A stretch of DNA of 64,000 bases, taken from the NCBI RefSeq assembly GCF_000373385.1, contig NZ_KB891316.1:878493-942492 (forward strand), in the 5' to 3' direction. Source of the stretch: Thiobacillus thioparus DSM 505. GTDB taxonomy: Bacteria; Pseudomonadota; Gammaproteobacteria; Burkholderiales; Thiobacillaceae. Made by a program: the position numbers and the translations under genes. Under the pieces are notes generated by a model. It saw nothing but the letters and a program-made list of their open reading frames with translations. It searched no databases and had not been told where the DNA came from. This document shows positions 46,038-54,952 of this stretch, piece by piece; the first letter of the stretch is position 1, and each line of letters opens with the position of its first letter.

Positions 46038-46512
46038 TGCCAACACACTGATCGCGCGGCTCGCCGATGCCATCGCCCCCACCCTCACGCCCGACACGCT
46101 GATCGTCGGCATCCATACCGGCGGCGTATGGGTGGCAGAGCGCCTGCACGGGTTGCTGCAGTGCGCCCAACCGCTCGGCACGCTCGATATTTCGTTCTAC
46201 CGTGACGATTTTTCGCGCATCGGCCTGCACCCGCAGGTCAAGCCCTCCAACCTGCCCTTCGATCTCGAAGGCCGCGCCATCCTGCTGGTCGACGACGTGC
46301 TGCACACCGGACGCACCGTGCGCGCGGCGATGAACGAACTGTTCGATTACGGCCGTCCGGCATCGATCCGGCTGGCTGTCCTGGTCGATCGCGGCGGCCA
46401 CGAGTTGCCGATCCGCCCGGATTTCGCCGGCCTGACGATCACCGTGCCCGACCACCAGAACATCAACCTTTCCCGCCTCGACGATGGCCATCTGACGCTC
46501 ACGCTTGCATGA
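46018..46512 (+). CDS. pyrR: PyrR, uracil phosphoribosyltransferase / pyrimidine regulator homologue
   Basis: A 164-residue PRTase with the PRPP-binding loop [29 protein letters not shown]-like [14 protein letters not shown] and the [13 protein letters not shown] stretch. In Bacillus PyrR binds mRNA and attenuates pyr genes; in Gram-negatives an RNA-binding role is less clear and UPRTase activity may be the main function. It is embedded in yqgE-ruvX-pyrR-pyrB-pyrC', each gene overlapping the next. No attenuator-like leader lies in front of it because ruvX is coding there. Confidence 0.9.
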   Translation: MHASLPDANTLIARLADAIAPTLTPDTLIVGIHTGGVWVAERLHGLLQCAQPLGTLDISFYRDDFSRIGLHPQVKPSNLPFDLEGRAILLVDDVLHTGRTVRAAMNELFDYGRPASIRLAVLVDRGGHELPIRPDFAGLTITVPDHQNINLSRLDDGHLTLTLA

Positions 46513-47462
46513 ACCTACAACTCACTGAAGACGGCAGGCTGCGGCACCTGCTGACCCTCGACGGCCTGCCGCGCGCCATCATCATGCAAATCCTCGATAC
46601 CGCCGAGTCCTTCATGGACGTGGGTGAACGCGAGGTGAAGAAAGTCCCGCTGCTGCGTGGCAAATCGATCTTCAATCTGTTCTTCGAACCCTCGACACGC
46701 ACCCGCACCACCTTTGAAATCGCCGCCAAGCGCCTGTCCGCCGACGTCGTCAACCTCAACATCGCGACCTCCAGCCAGACCAAGGGCGAAGCGATTCTCG
46801 ACACCGTCGACAACCTTGCCGCCATGCACGCCGACATGTTCATCGTGCGCCACTCGCAATCAGGGGCGGCGCACTTCATCGCGCAACATGTGGCGCCGCA
46901 CATCTCGGTGGTAAATGCGGGCGACGGCCGTCACGCGCACCCCACGCAGGGCTTGCTCGACATGTTCACCATCCGTCGCTACAAGGGCGAGTTCCACAAC
47001 CTGACCGTGGCCATCGTCGGCGACGTGCTGCATTCGCGCGTGGCGCGGTCGCAGATCCATGCGCTGACCACACTGGGTGTGCCGGAAGTCCGCGTCATCG
47101 GCCCAAAAACCCTGTTGCCTACCGGGGTCGAACAGATGGGCGTCAAGGTGTTCCACGATATGGAAGATGGCCTCGCCGGCTGCGACGTGGTCATCATGTT
47201 GCGCCTGCAGAACGAGCGCATGAAAGGTGCGCGCCTGCCCAGCGCGCAGGAATATTTCAAGTTTTTTGGCCTGACGCCGGAAAAACTCGCGCTCGCCAAG
47301 CCAGATGCCATCGTGATGCATCCTGGCCCGATGAATCGCGGAGTCGAGATCGCGTCCGAAGTCGCCGACGGCCCACAGTCGGTGATCCTGCCGCAGGTAA
47401 CCTATGGCATCGCGGTACGCATGGCGGTGATGGCAATGCTGGCTGGGACGGGGAACGCATGA
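46509..47462 (+). CDS. pyrB: Aspartate carbamoyltransferase catalytic subunit
   Basis: First committed step of pyrimidine synthesis, joining carbamoyl phosphate and aspartate. The 317-residue protein has [21 protein letters not shown] (carbamoyl phosphate loop), [12 protein letters not shown], the [16 protein letters not shown] motif and [13 protein letters not shown]. It overlaps pyrR by 4 bp and the downstream dihydroorotase-like gene by 4 bp. No pyrI regulatory subunit gene is present, consistent with the pyrB-pyrC' (Pseudomonas-type) holoenzyme arrangement. Confidence 0.95.
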   Translation: MNLQLTEDGRLRHLLTLDGLPRAIIMQILDTAESFMDVGEREVKKVPLLRGKSIFNLFFEPSTRTRTTFEIAAKRLSADVVNLNIATSSQTKGEAILDTVDNLAAMHADMFIVRHSQSGAAHFIAQHVAPHISVVNAGDGRHAHPTQGLLDMFTIRRYKGEFHNLTVAIVGDVLHSRVARSQIHALTTLGVPEVRVIGPKTLLPTGVEQMGVKVFHDMEDGLAGCDVVIMLRLQNERMKGARLPSAQEYFKFFGLTPEKLALAKPDAIVMHPGPMNRGVEIASEVADGPQSVILPQVTYGIAVRMAVMAMLAGTGNA

Positions 47463-48739
47463 AGATTCATATCAAGAACGGTCGTGTGATCGACCCGATG
47501 AGCGAACGCGACGAGATCGCCGACATATTCATTGCGGCAGGCAAGATCGTTGCCATCGGCCAGGGACCCGCCGACTTCCACGCCAACCGCACGCTCGATG
47601 CCAGCGGCCTGATCGTCTGCCCCGGCCTGGTCGACCTGTCGGTCAGGCTGCGCGAACCCGGCTTCGAATACAAGGCCACGCTCGAATCGGAAATGCTCGC
47701 CGCCGCCGCGGGCGGGATCACTTCGCTCGCCTGTCCGCCCGACACCGACCCGCCGCTGGATGAGCCGGGGCTGGTGGAGATGCTCAAATTCCGGGCACGG
47801 AATCTTCCTGGACCGCGCGTATACCCGATCGGTGCGATGACGCAGAAGCTCGAAGGCCAGATGCTCACCGAGATGGCCGAATTGACCGAGGCCGGCTGCC
47901 GCGCCTTCACTCAGGCCGATGCGCCGCTGACCGACACGCTGGTCTTGCTGCGCGCCATGGAATACGCCGCCACCTTCGGCTTCAGCCTGTGGCTGCGGCC
48001 GCAGGACGTGACACTGGCGCGCGGTGGCGTCGCACACGACGGGGCCGTGGCGACGCGCCTCGGGCTGCCCGGCATCCCGGCGCTGGCCGAAACGGTGGCG
48101 CTGGCAACCATACTGCAACTGGCGCGCGAAACCGGCGCACGTATCCACCTTGCCCGTTTGTCAACCCGCGAGAGTATTGCCATGGTGCGCGCCGCCAAGG
48201 CGCAGGGCCTCGCCGTGACCTGCGATGTGGCCTGCACGCATGTGCATCTATCGGAAAACGACCTCATCAGTTTCGACTCGCATCTGCATCTGGTGCCGCC
48301 GCTCAGAAGCCTGCGCGACCGCGATGCCATCCGCGAAGCCCTGCGAGATGGCTCCATCGACGCCCTGTGCTCCGACCATACCCCAGTCGACGAGGATGAA
48401 AAGCAAGTGCCCTTCGGCGAGTCGGCCCCGGGCGCCTCGGGCGTCGAACTGCTGTTGCCGCTGACGTTGAAATGGGCACGCGAGATGGGCGTACCGCTGA
48501 TGCGGGCGCTTGACCTGATTTCCTGGAAGCCGTCACAAATTCTCGGCGTATCCGGCGGCAACCTGTCGGTCGGTGGTTACGCCGACCTCTGCATATTCGA
48601 CGAGTCCGCCGAATGGATCGTGACGCCCAAAACCCTGGCCAGCCAGGGCGACAACACCCCTTTCCTCGATCATCCGATGCAGGGCCGGGTACGCTACACA
48701 GTGATCGACGGCCATATCGACTTTGAAGCACCCCGCTAG
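47459..48739 (+). CDS. Dihydroorotase-like protein PyrC' (probably non-catalytic ATCase partner)
   Basis: A 426-residue amidohydrolase-fold protein. The normal metal motif DxHxHLREPG is here D59-LSVRLREPG, so both zinc-binding histidines (Ser61, Arg63) are lost, and the later HFQHLS region reads HLARLS. The conserved Asp of TDHAP is kept ([11 protein letters not shown]). Such pseudo-dihydroorotases (PyrC'/PyrX) are structural partners of aspartate carbamoyltransferase in Pseudomonas and relatives. The gene overlaps pyrB by 4 bp. A true dihydroorotase would have to be encoded elsewhere. Lnt begins 14 bp later. Confidence 0.85.
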   Translation: MKIHIKNGRVIDPMSERDEIADIFIAAGKIVAIGQGPADFHANRTLDASGLIVCPGLVDLSVRLREPGFEYKATLESEMLAAAAGGITSLACPPDTDPPLDEPGLVEMLKFRARNLPGPRVYPIGAMTQKLEGQMLTEMAELTEAGCRAFTQADAPLTDTLVLLRAMEYAATFGFSLWLRPQDVTLARGGVAHDGAVATRLGLPGIPALAETVALATILQLARETGARIHLARLSTRESIAMVRAAKAQGLAVTCDVACTHVHLSENDLISFDSHLHLVPPLRSLRDRDAIREALRDGSIDALCSDHTPVDEDEKQVPFGESAPGASGVELLLPLTLKWAREMGVPLMRALDLISWKPSQILGVSGGNLSVGGYADLCIFDESAEWIVTPKTLASQGDNTPFLDHPMQGRVRYTVIDGHIDFEAPR

Positions 48740-48753
48740 CCGCGGCGACCTGT

Positions 48754-50277
48754 ATGGCGGATAAGCGTTCCGCCATGCGCCGCCCCTCCTTCCTGCCGCT
48801 GCTTCTCAGCCTGCTAGCCGGCGCGACGGCCGTCGCCGGATTCGCGCCGTTTGAATTCTGGCCCTTGCCCATCCTGAGCCTGGCCGTGCTGTTCGCGCAA
48901 CTGTCGCGCACTCCGTCCAGGCGGACCGGATTTCTGATCGGCCTGGCCTGGGGGATGGGGTTTTTCCTTGCCGGCGTGAGCTGGGTATTTGTCAGCCTGT
49001 GGGTATACGGCGGCATGTCCATGTGGCTGGCCGGGCTCGCCACTTTTTTGTTCTGCGCATTCCTCGCGCTGTTTCCGGCGACAGTCGGCGCACTGCAGGC
49101 CGGGTGGCGTCACACACCTGCGCTCAGGACCGTGCTGCTGCTTCCGCTTGCCTGGAGCGTGACGGAATGGAGTCGCAGCTGGATATTCACCGGCTTCCCC
49201 TGGCTGGTTGCGGGTTACTCGCAAGTGCCCAATGGCCCGTTGGCCGGTTATGCCCCCCTCGTCGGCGTGTACGGCATCTCGTTTCTGCTGGCGCTGATCG
49301 CAGGCCTGCTGGCATGGAGTATGACGCCGCGCACCTCGCCGGTGTCACGCGTCTGGGCGGCGGCGGCCATCGTGGCGCTGGGGGTCGGTGGTCAGGCCTT
49401 GCGCGGCATTCAATGGACCACGCCTGACGGCGCGCCGACGTCGGTGGCGCTACTGCAAGGCAATATCCCCCAGGATATGAAGTGGCAACCCGACAAAACC
49501 CGCGCCACGCTGGACAGCTACGCGCGCATGGCCGCAGCCTCGCCCGCGCGCCTGATCGTATTGCCGGAAACGGCGCTGCCGCTGTTCGAGTCCGCGCTCC
49601 CGGACGCCTATCGCGACAAGTTGGCCGCGCTCGGCCGGCATAACGGCGGCGACGTGCTGGCCGGTCTGCCGACGGGCTCGCTCGATGGTGCCTACTACAA
49701 CAGCGTCGTCAGTTTCGGCAGCGCGCCTAGCCAGCGTTACAGCAAGGTGCACCTGGTGCCATTCGGCGAATACATCCCGCTGAAGAAGGTATGGGGGTGG
49801 GTCATCGAGGTCCTGCACATCCCGCTCTCCGATTTCGCACGCGGCGCCATCGACCAGCGCCCGCTCGCCATCGGTGGCCAGCGAGTGGCCGCCGACATCT
49901 GCTACGAGGACGTGTTCGGTGAGGAAATCATCCGCCAACTGCCGGAAGCGAGTGTGCTGGTCAACGTCAGCAACCTGGCCTGGTTCGGCGATTCGCTGGC
50001 ACCCTGGCAGCACGCGCAGATGTCGCAGATGCGGGCATTGGAAACCGGGCGCATGATGCTACGCGCGACCAACACCGGCCTCACCGCAATCATCGATGCG
50101 AAAGGCCGGGTGCTGGCCAGCCTGCCGCTTTTCACTGCAGGCAGCCTCGCCGGCGCAATTCAGGGCTACGCCGGCAGCACGCCGTATGTGCGCTGGGGCA
50201 ATACGCCGGTACTGGCGCTGTGGGGGATATTGGGGATCGTCCTGCTGGCGGCCGCACTCTACCCGCGAGCACCCTGA
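48754..50277 (+). CDS. lnt: Apolipoprotein N-acyltransferase
   Basis: Transfers the third acyl chain onto the N-terminal Cys of lipoproteins. The 507-residue protein has several N-terminal helices (about 12-205) and a nitrilase-like periplasmic domain with the catalytic triad: Glu in IVLPETALPLF, Lys in SKVHLVPFGEYIPL and Cys in ADICYEDVFGEE. The start at 48754 places 7 residues before a second ATG at 48775. It lies downstream of pyrC' and ends before a stem-loop. Confidence 0.93.
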   Translation: MADKRSAMRRPSFLPLLLSLLAGATAVAGFAPFEFWPLPILSLAVLFAQLSRTPSRRTGFLIGLAWGMGFFLAGVSWVFVSLWVYGGMSMWLAGLATFLFCAFLALFPATVGALQAGWRHTPALRTVLLLPLAWSVTEWSRSWIFTGFPWLVAGYSQVPNGPLAGYAPLVGVYGISFLLALIAGLLAWSMTPRTSPVSRVWAAAAIVALGVGGQALRGIQWTTPDGAPTSVALLQGNIPQDMKWQPDKTRATLDSYARMAAASPARLIVLPETALPLFESALPDAYRDKLAALGRHNGGDVLAGLPTGSLDGAYYNSVVSFGSAPSQRYSKVHLVPFGEYIPLKKVWGWVIEVLHIPLSDFARGAIDQRPLAIGGQRVAADICYEDVFGEEIIRQLPEASVLVNVSNLAWFGDSLAPWQHAQMSQMRALETGRMMLRATNTGLTAIIDAKGRVLASLPLFTAGSLAGAIQGYAGSTPYVRWGNTPVLALWGILGIVLLAAALYPRAP

Positions 50278-50295
50278 AGGGCATAAAGGGCAGGC

Positions 50296-50331
50296 CGTGG
50301 CTGTATAGCCGCTAAAACGGCAACAGCCACG
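50296..50331. terminator. Stem-loop between convergent lnt and GGDEF gene
   Basis: CGTGGCTGT (50296-50304) pairs with ACAGCCACG (50323-50331), with an inner GCCG/CGGC stem. No T-tract follows, so termination is only suggested by position. Confidence 0.5.
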
Positions 50332-50332
50332 C

Positions 50333-51781
50333 TCAGGCGGCGGCCCTGACCCGCGTGGCGTTACGGCCGCCGCGCTTGGCTTCCAGCAGTGCAGCATCGG
50401 CGCGTGCCAGCGCCTCGTTTTCCTCGCGGTCATCACGGCTGAATTCGGACATGCCGCCGCTCCACGACAGCTTCTGCGTCACGCCCGGAATGAGCTCGAC
50501 GCTTTCCGGCATCTTGGCGCGCAGGCGCTCCGCCAGTTCCTGTGCCCGATCAAGCGGCGTGTAGGGGAATACCACGCAGAATTCATCGCCGCCCAGGCGA
50601 GCGATGAAATCGCTATTGCGCAGGCAGGCCTTCAGCGCATTGCCGAACTTGATGATGAGCTGATCGCCCGCCTCGTGGCCGAAGGTATCGTTGACCTGCT
50701 TGAAATTATCGATGTCGAGAATCAACAGGCTGTGGGTCCAGCCGTCCTTCAGCGTGCCAAACAACTCCTTTTGCTTCTCGTCGAAGCTGCGTCGGTTGTT
50801 CACCTTGGACAAATGGTCGATCCGAGCCTGCGAGGAGACTTCCTTCTGTTTACCCAGCATGACCTTGCCCAGTTTCAGCATGGTCTCGAGCGGTGTCTGG
50901 AACTCCGCCAGGCTGACCGGATAATCGGCGCGCAACCGCTGCTGGCGGAGGTCATTGGTGAATTTCACCAGCATGCGCAGATTGTCGGCAACCCGGTTAC
51001 GGACCGCCAGAATGGTGGCCGCCACCAGGATGGCGATGACCAGACTGGCCACCAGCCAGCCCAGCAGGTAGGGCGCGACGCTCTCGACCACCGGCGTGAT
51101 CGGACGCCATACGGCAATCTGCCAGGGCGTGCCTGCCAGCGCGATGAGGGTGGGACGGACGTTCCGCTTGATCGCCTGGTTGCCGCGTCGCATCAGCACC
51201 ATGGCGGAATCGCCACCCCCGCTTTGCTGCAATTCGGCATAGGCGGCGGCGTCCGGCAATGGCAGGGTATCAAACAGAGCCTGCAACTGCGGCACGCTCT
51301 GCTCGACGATGACATAGCCGAGCCGCTTGCCGTCGGCCCCCGTTACCGGATGCGAGAGCGAGAGGTTGAAGGTGGCGGTGGCGGTCGCCCCGCTACTGCC
51401 ACGCCCAGCGTTGGCCAACAGCTTCCGCGTGTCGCCCGGCAGGAAGCCAGGCAGCAACTGGCGCTGGCCTTCCGTGACGAACAGCACAGTCGCATCCTGG
51501 TTTAGCGCCTGCAGGTTGGCTGCCTGTGCCTGACACACGTCCGGCGACACGCTGGCAAAACACGCCAGTGTCTGCGGATGCGCCGCGATCCGTGCGGCAC
51601 TGCGCTTCATGGCATCGGCAAGAAACTCGATCTGCGCCGCCATCACCGGCTTGCCCAGTTCCTCAGGCGCCGTTTGTGCCTGCGGCCGCGTCAGAAAAAT
51701 CACGGATGTGACGAGCCCGGCCAGCAGCACCAACGCTGCAGCCAGGATTAGGCCAAACCGCGATATCGACGTATGGGGCAT
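50333..51781 (-). CDS. Membrane diguanylate cyclase (GGDEF)
   Basis: A 482-residue protein. Helix 1 near 8-30, a ~190-residue periplasmic sensor, helix 2 near 240-262, a HAMP-like linker and a C-terminal GGDEF domain (about 320-475). The active site is intact (ARLGGDEFCVVF), with the RNSD inhibitory site five residues before it and LLILDIDNFKQVNDTFGHEAGD. It is therefore a likely active, feedback-inhibited cyclase. It is the third c-di-GMP protein in the window and is monocistronic. Confidence 0.9.
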   Translation of the reverse strand: MPHTSISRFGLILAAALVLLAGLVTSVIFLTRPQAQTAPEELGKPVMAAQIEFLADAMKRSAARIAAHPQTLACFASVSPDVCQAQAANLQALNQDATVLFVTEGQRQLLPGFLPGDTRKLLANAGRGSSGATATATFNLSLSHPVTGADGKRLGYVIVEQSVPQLQALFDTLPLPDAAAYAELQQSGGGDSAMVLMRRGNQAIKRNVRPTLIALAGTPWQIAVWRPITPVVESVAPYLLGWLVASLVIAILVAATILAVRNRVADNLRMLVKFTNDLRQQRLRADYPVSLAEFQTPLETMLKLGKVMLGKQKEVSSQARIDHLSKVNNRRSFDEKQKELFGTLKDGWTHSLLILDIDNFKQVNDTFGHEAGDQLIIKFGNALKACLRNSDFIARLGGDEFCVVFPYTPLDRAQELAERLRAKMPESVELIPGVTQKLSWSGGMSEFSRDDREENEALARADAALLEAKRGGRNATRVRAAA

Positions 51782-51900
51782 GACTGCGCCAGCCGGCTCT
51801 CCAACCTCTTAGTATTTGTTTCTCCGCAATGACAGGCGCCCAGATTCCAGGCAACCCGCCGACATGGTCTTGATGCAGCAAATTCCATGCCCTGATGTGC

Positions 51901-51932
51901 ACGCACCCGGCAGGCCCGCCTGCCGGGTGCGT
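51901..51932. terminator. Strong 14-bp hairpin downstream of dut
   Basis: ACGCACCCGGCAGG (51901-51914) and CCTGCCGGGTGCGT (51919-51932) form a perfect stem with loop CCCG. The T-tract lies on the plus-strand side (CTTTT), opposite to the dut direction, so it may be a terminator without U-tract or read in the other sense. Nothing else is seen in 51782-51961. Confidence 0.5.
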
Positions 51933-51961
51933 CTTTTACCGATATGTAAAAATTTCCGACA

Positions 51962-52408
51962 CTACTGTCGGCCAGTGCTGCCGAATCCGCCCTCGCCGCG
52001 CTCGCTGCTTGAAAACGCTTCCACCACGTTGAATTCGGCCTGCATGACCGGGACGATGACGAGCTGGGCTAACCGTTCCATTGGCGTCAGTTCGAACGCC
52101 TGTTGCCCGCGATTCCAGGCGGACACCATGAGCTGGCCTTGGTAATCGGAGTCAATCAGCCCCACCAGGTTGCCCAGCACGATGCCATGCTTGTGGCCCA
52201 AACCGGAGCGCGGCAGGATCAGCGCGGCATAACCCGGATCGGCCAGATGGATCGCCATGCCGGTCGGAATCAGCTGGGTTTCGCCTGGCGCCAGTACGAT
52301 TGGACCATCGATACAGGCACGCAAATCGAGTCCGGCAGCACCCGGCGTAGCGTAATGCGGCAGCTGATCGCGCAGGCGAGCGTCGAGAATCTTCACATCC
52401 ATCTTCAT
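51962..52408 (-). CDS. dut: dUTP diphosphatase
   Basis: Trimeric dUTPase of 148 residues that hydrolyses dUTP. The five motifs are visible: [48 protein letters not shown] and the C-terminal Gly-rich [12 protein letters not shown]. The ATG at 52408 is 17 bp after the coaBC stop, consistent with a coaBC-dut unit; upstream residues in the frame are not dUTPase-like. Confidence 0.95.
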   Translation of the reverse strand: MKMDVKILDARLRDQLPHYATPGAAGLDLRACIDGPIVLAPGETQLIPTGMAIHLADPGYAALILPRSGLGHKHGIVLGNLVGLIDSDYQGQLMVSAWNRGQQAFELTPMERLAQLVIVPVMQAEFNVVEAFSSSERGEGGFGSTGRQ

Positions 52409-52424
52409 TTTCGTCGGAATTTCG

Positions 52425-53630
52425 TCAGTTGAGCAGGGTTGCGAGATGGCGAACCAGATGGCGCGCCTGGGAGAGTTTGTCGGCACGCGAGAGCGGATGC
52501 CGGCCTTGATCGTCGAACAACACCAACTCGGCGCTGTCCTGGCCGAGCGTGTCCTGCGCCAGGTTGCCGACCAGCAGCGGTAGTTTCTTTTTCAGGCGCT
52601 TGGCCTCGGCATGTTCGGCCAGGCGTTCGGTCTCGGCGGCGAACCCCACGCAGAACGGCGCGTCGGGCAAGGCGGCGACTTCAGTCAGGATGTCGGGGTT
52701 GGCCACCAGATTCAGGGTCAGGCCCGCGGCACTTTTCTTGATCTTCTGCGATGCCGCCGCATCCACCCGGTAATCGGCCACGGCTGCCACCGCAATGAAT
52801 ACGTCGCTCGGCAATTCGCGCAGGACGGCATCGCGCATTTCGGCTGCGCTTTGCACATCGACCCGACGCACGCCTGCCGGTATGGCAAGGCAGGTCGGGC
52901 CCGAGACCAGGCACACCTCGGCGCCCGCCTCGGCCGCGGCCCGGGCAACCGCGTAGCCCATCTTGCCGGAACTCAGGTTGGTCAGGCCCCGCACCGGATC
53001 GATCGCCTCGAAGGTGGGGCCGGCTGTGATCACGACCCGCTTGCCCGCCAGCACGCCCTTTCCCAGCAGGCCGTGCAACGCGACTTCGATGTCGGCCGGC
53101 TCCAGCATGCGTCCAAGACCGGTTTCGCCACAGGCCTGTTCGCCCGCAGCCGGCCCCAACACCTGCACGCTGTCATCGCGCAATTGCGCAAGATTGCGCT
53201 GGGTCGCAGCCGCCGCCCACATTTCGCGGTTCATCGCCGGCGCCACGGCCAGATTGCAGGTGCGCGCCAGGCACAGCGTCGTCAAGAGATCGTCGGCGCG
53301 GCCGTGCGCGAGCTTCGCCAGGAAATCGGCCGAGGCCGGCGCCACCAGAATCAAGTCGGCGTCACGCGACAGGTGAATGTGCGCCATGCCGTCGCCGCTG
53401 GCGGTGTCCCACAGGGACGCCAGAACCGGCCGGCCGGAGAGCGCCTGAAAGGTCAGCGGCGTGACGAACTGCTGCGCGGCAGCAGTCATCGCCACCTGCA
53501 CCTCGGCGCCCGCCTTGACCAGCAGGCGACACAACTCGGCTGCCTTGTAGGCCGCGATGCCGCCGGTCACCCCCAGAATGATTTTCTTGCCTGCCAGCGA
53601 CACGGTCTCGATTCCCTGTCCGCTTTCCAT
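52425..53630 (-). CDS. coaBC: Bifunctional phosphopantothenoylcysteine decarboxylase / phosphopantothenate-cysteine ligase
   Basis: Two consecutive coenzyme A steps in one 401-residue flavoprotein. The CoaC half (1-190) has [44 protein letters not shown] and the catalytic Cys in [12 protein letters not shown]. The CoaB half has [29 protein letters not shown], the [14 protein letters not shown] stretch and FAAETERL. It diverges from radC with 33 bp between starts. Confidence 0.94.
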   Translation of the reverse strand: MESGQGIETVSLAGKKIILGVTGGIAAYKAAELCRLLVKAGAEVQVAMTAAAQQFVTPLTFQALSGRPVLASLWDTASGDGMAHIHLSRDADLILVAPASADFLAKLAHGRADDLLTTLCLARTCNLAVAPAMNREMWAAAATQRNLAQLRDDSVQVLGPAAGEQACGETGLGRMLEPADIEVALHGLLGKGVLAGKRVVITAGPTFEAIDPVRGLTNLSSGKMGYAVARAAAEAGAEVCLVSGPTCLAIPAGVRRVDVQSAAEMRDAVLRELPSDVFIAVAAVADYRVDAAASQKIKKSAAGLTLNLVANPDILTEVAALPDAPFCVGFAAETERLAEHAEAKRLKKKLPLLVGNLAQDTLGQDSAELVLFDDQGRHPLSRADKLSQARHLVRHLATLLN

Positions 53631-53663
53631 GAAAATGGCACATTCTACGGGAGGGGAAGGGTC

Positions 53664-54338
53664 ATGGCGATTCGGGACTGGCCGGAAGACGCGCGTCCGC
53701 GCGAGAAACTGCTGAAGCAGGGCGCCACGGCCCTGACCGATGCCGAACTGGTCGCGGTTTTTCTGCGCACGGGCGTCGTCGGCAAAAGCGCGGTCGACCT
53801 CGGGCGAGAACTAATCGAACGCTTCGGTGGGTTGGGCGGCCTGTGTCGCGCCGACAGAAAATCCGCCTGCGAAGCCCCAGGCGTCGGTGAAGCCAAATAT
53901 GCGCTGCTGCAGGCCGTGATGGAAATGGCGCGGCGCACCCTGGCCGAAGACATGCAGGCAGGTGACGCGCTCTCGTCTCCTGGCGCAGTACGCGACTACT
54001 TGCGACTGATCCTGCGCGGCAAGGAGTACGAAGTGTTCTGCTGCGTGTTCCTCGACGCGCAGAACCGGGTGATCGCGGTGGAAGAACTGTTCCGCGGGAC
54101 GCTGACGCAAACCAGTGTCTATCCGCGCGAGATCATCAAGCGCGCACTTTCGCACAATGCCGCGGCGCTGATCCTGGCGCACAACCATCCCAGCGGCGTG
54201 GCCGAACCCAGTCCGGCCGACCGCAGCCTCACCCGGAAACTGGCGGACGCACTGGCCCTGGTGGACGTCCGCGTACTTGATCACTTCATCGTGGCGGGCA
54301 CGTCTTCCCTGTCTTTCATGGAATCGGGCCAACTTTGA
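53664..54338 (+). CDS. radC: RadC/JAB1-MPN family protein
   Basis: A 224-residue protein. The N-terminal helix-hairpin-helix part reads [28 protein letters not shown] and [22 protein letters not shown]. The C-terminal MPN domain has the zinc motif [17 protein letters not shown] with VLDHFIV. Once thought a DNA repair protein, its role is unclear. The ATG at 53664 has GGGGAAGGG upstream. It precedes rpmB with a separate promoter between. Confidence 0.92.
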   Translation: MAIRDWPEDARPREKLLKQGATALTDAELVAVFLRTGVVGKSAVDLGRELIERFGGLGGLCRADRKSACEAPGVGEAKYALLQAVMEMARRTLAEDMQAGDALSSPGAVRDYLRLILRGKEYEVFCCVFLDAQNRVIAVEELFRGTLTQTSVYPREIIKRALSHNAAALILAHNHPSGVAEPSPADRSLTRKLADALALVDVRVLDHFIVAGTSSLSFMESGQL

Positions 54339-54351
54339 GGGGACGCCGGAC

Positions 54352-54381
54352 TTGCCTCGTACTTGCGAGCTGTGATATAAA
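54352..54381 (+). promoter_or_regulatory. Sigma70-type promoter for rpmB-rpmG
   Basis: TTGCCT (54352-54357), an 18-bp spacer ending in TGTGA, and TATAAA (54376-54381) form a plausible promoter just after the radC stop. Start of transcription would be near 54388, before three GTTAACCC repeats. Confidence 0.6.
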
Positions 54382-54394
54382 TCGCGGTTCTCGG

Positions 54395-54428
54395 GTTAAC
54401 CCATATTGTTAACCCCACCGGTTAACCC
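54395..54428 (+). repeat. Three GTTAACCC repeats at exact 13-bp spacing in the rpmB leader
   Basis: GTTAACCC begins at 54395, 54408 and 54421, a strict 13-bp period, inside the presumed 5' leader of rpmB. Each contains the palindrome GTTAAC. The function is unknown; a protein-binding array or a leader RNA signal is possible. Confidence 0.6.
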
Positions 54429-54447
54429 TCAATTCTGGAGCAGCGTC

Positions 54448-54684
54448 ATGGCTCGCGTATGTATCGTTACGGGCAAGAAGCCCATGGTCGGGAACAACGT
54501 TTCCCACGCCAACAATAAAACCAAGCGTCGTTTTCTGCCCAACCTGCAATACCGCCGGTTCTGGGTCGAGAGCGAGAACCGCTGGGTTCGTCTGCGTTTG
54601 TCCAATGCTGCCCTGCGCACCATCGACAAGAACGGCATCGAGTCCGTTCTTGCTGATCTCCGCGCCCGCGGCGAAGCGGTTTAA
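54448..54684 (+). CDS. rpmB: 50S ribosomal protein L28
   Basis: A 78-residue ribosomal protein: [39 protein letters not shown] and the [20 protein letters not shown] stretch. The Shine-Dalgarno CTGGAG precedes the ATG at 54448. It is followed 11 bp later by rpmG, the standard pairing. Confidence 0.97.
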   Translation: MARVCIVTGKKPMVGNNVSHANNKTKRRFLPNLQYRRFWVESENRWVRLRLSNAALRTIDKNGIESVLADLRARGEAV

Positions 54685-54695
54685 GGAGAACGATC

Positions 54696-54863
54696 ATGGC
54701 TAAAGGCGGACGCGAAAAGATCAAGCTGGAGTCCAGTGCGGGCACCGGCCACTTCTACACCACCACCAAGAACAAGAAGACCATGCCCGAGAAAATGGAG
54801 ATCAGCAAGTTCGATCCCAAGGCTCGCAAGCATGTGATGTACAAGGAAACCAAGCTGAAGTAA
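54696..54863 (+). CDS. rpmG: 50S ribosomal protein L33
   Basis: A 55-residue ribosomal protein beginning [20 protein letters not shown] and ending [10 protein letters not shown]. The ribosome site TTAAGGAG lies before its ATG at 54696. It lacks the Cys pairs of zinc-binding L33, so it is the Cys-minus form. It is the second gene of rpmB-rpmG and ends 7 bp before the long palindrome at 54871. Confidence 0.97.
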   Translation: MAKGGREKIKLESSAGTGHFYTTTKNKKTMPEKMEISKFDPKARKHVMYKETKLK

Positions 54864-54870
54864 TTCAGTC

Positions 54871-54922
54871 TCGGTCGCCAATAAAAAACCCGCCGATCGG
54901 CGGGTTTTTTATTGGCGACCGA
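54871..54922. terminator. 52-bp perfect palindrome, bidirectional terminator
   Basis: Two 26-bp arms (54871-54896, 54897-54922) are exact reverse complements with no spacer. The centre is the GC-rich AACCCGCCGA/TCGGCGGGTT, flanked by A6 and T6. It lies between the convergent rpmG and the desaturase gene. Confidence 0.92.
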
Positions 54923-54952
54923 CGGGATGGCCCGCAGGCCACCCGTTCGGCA

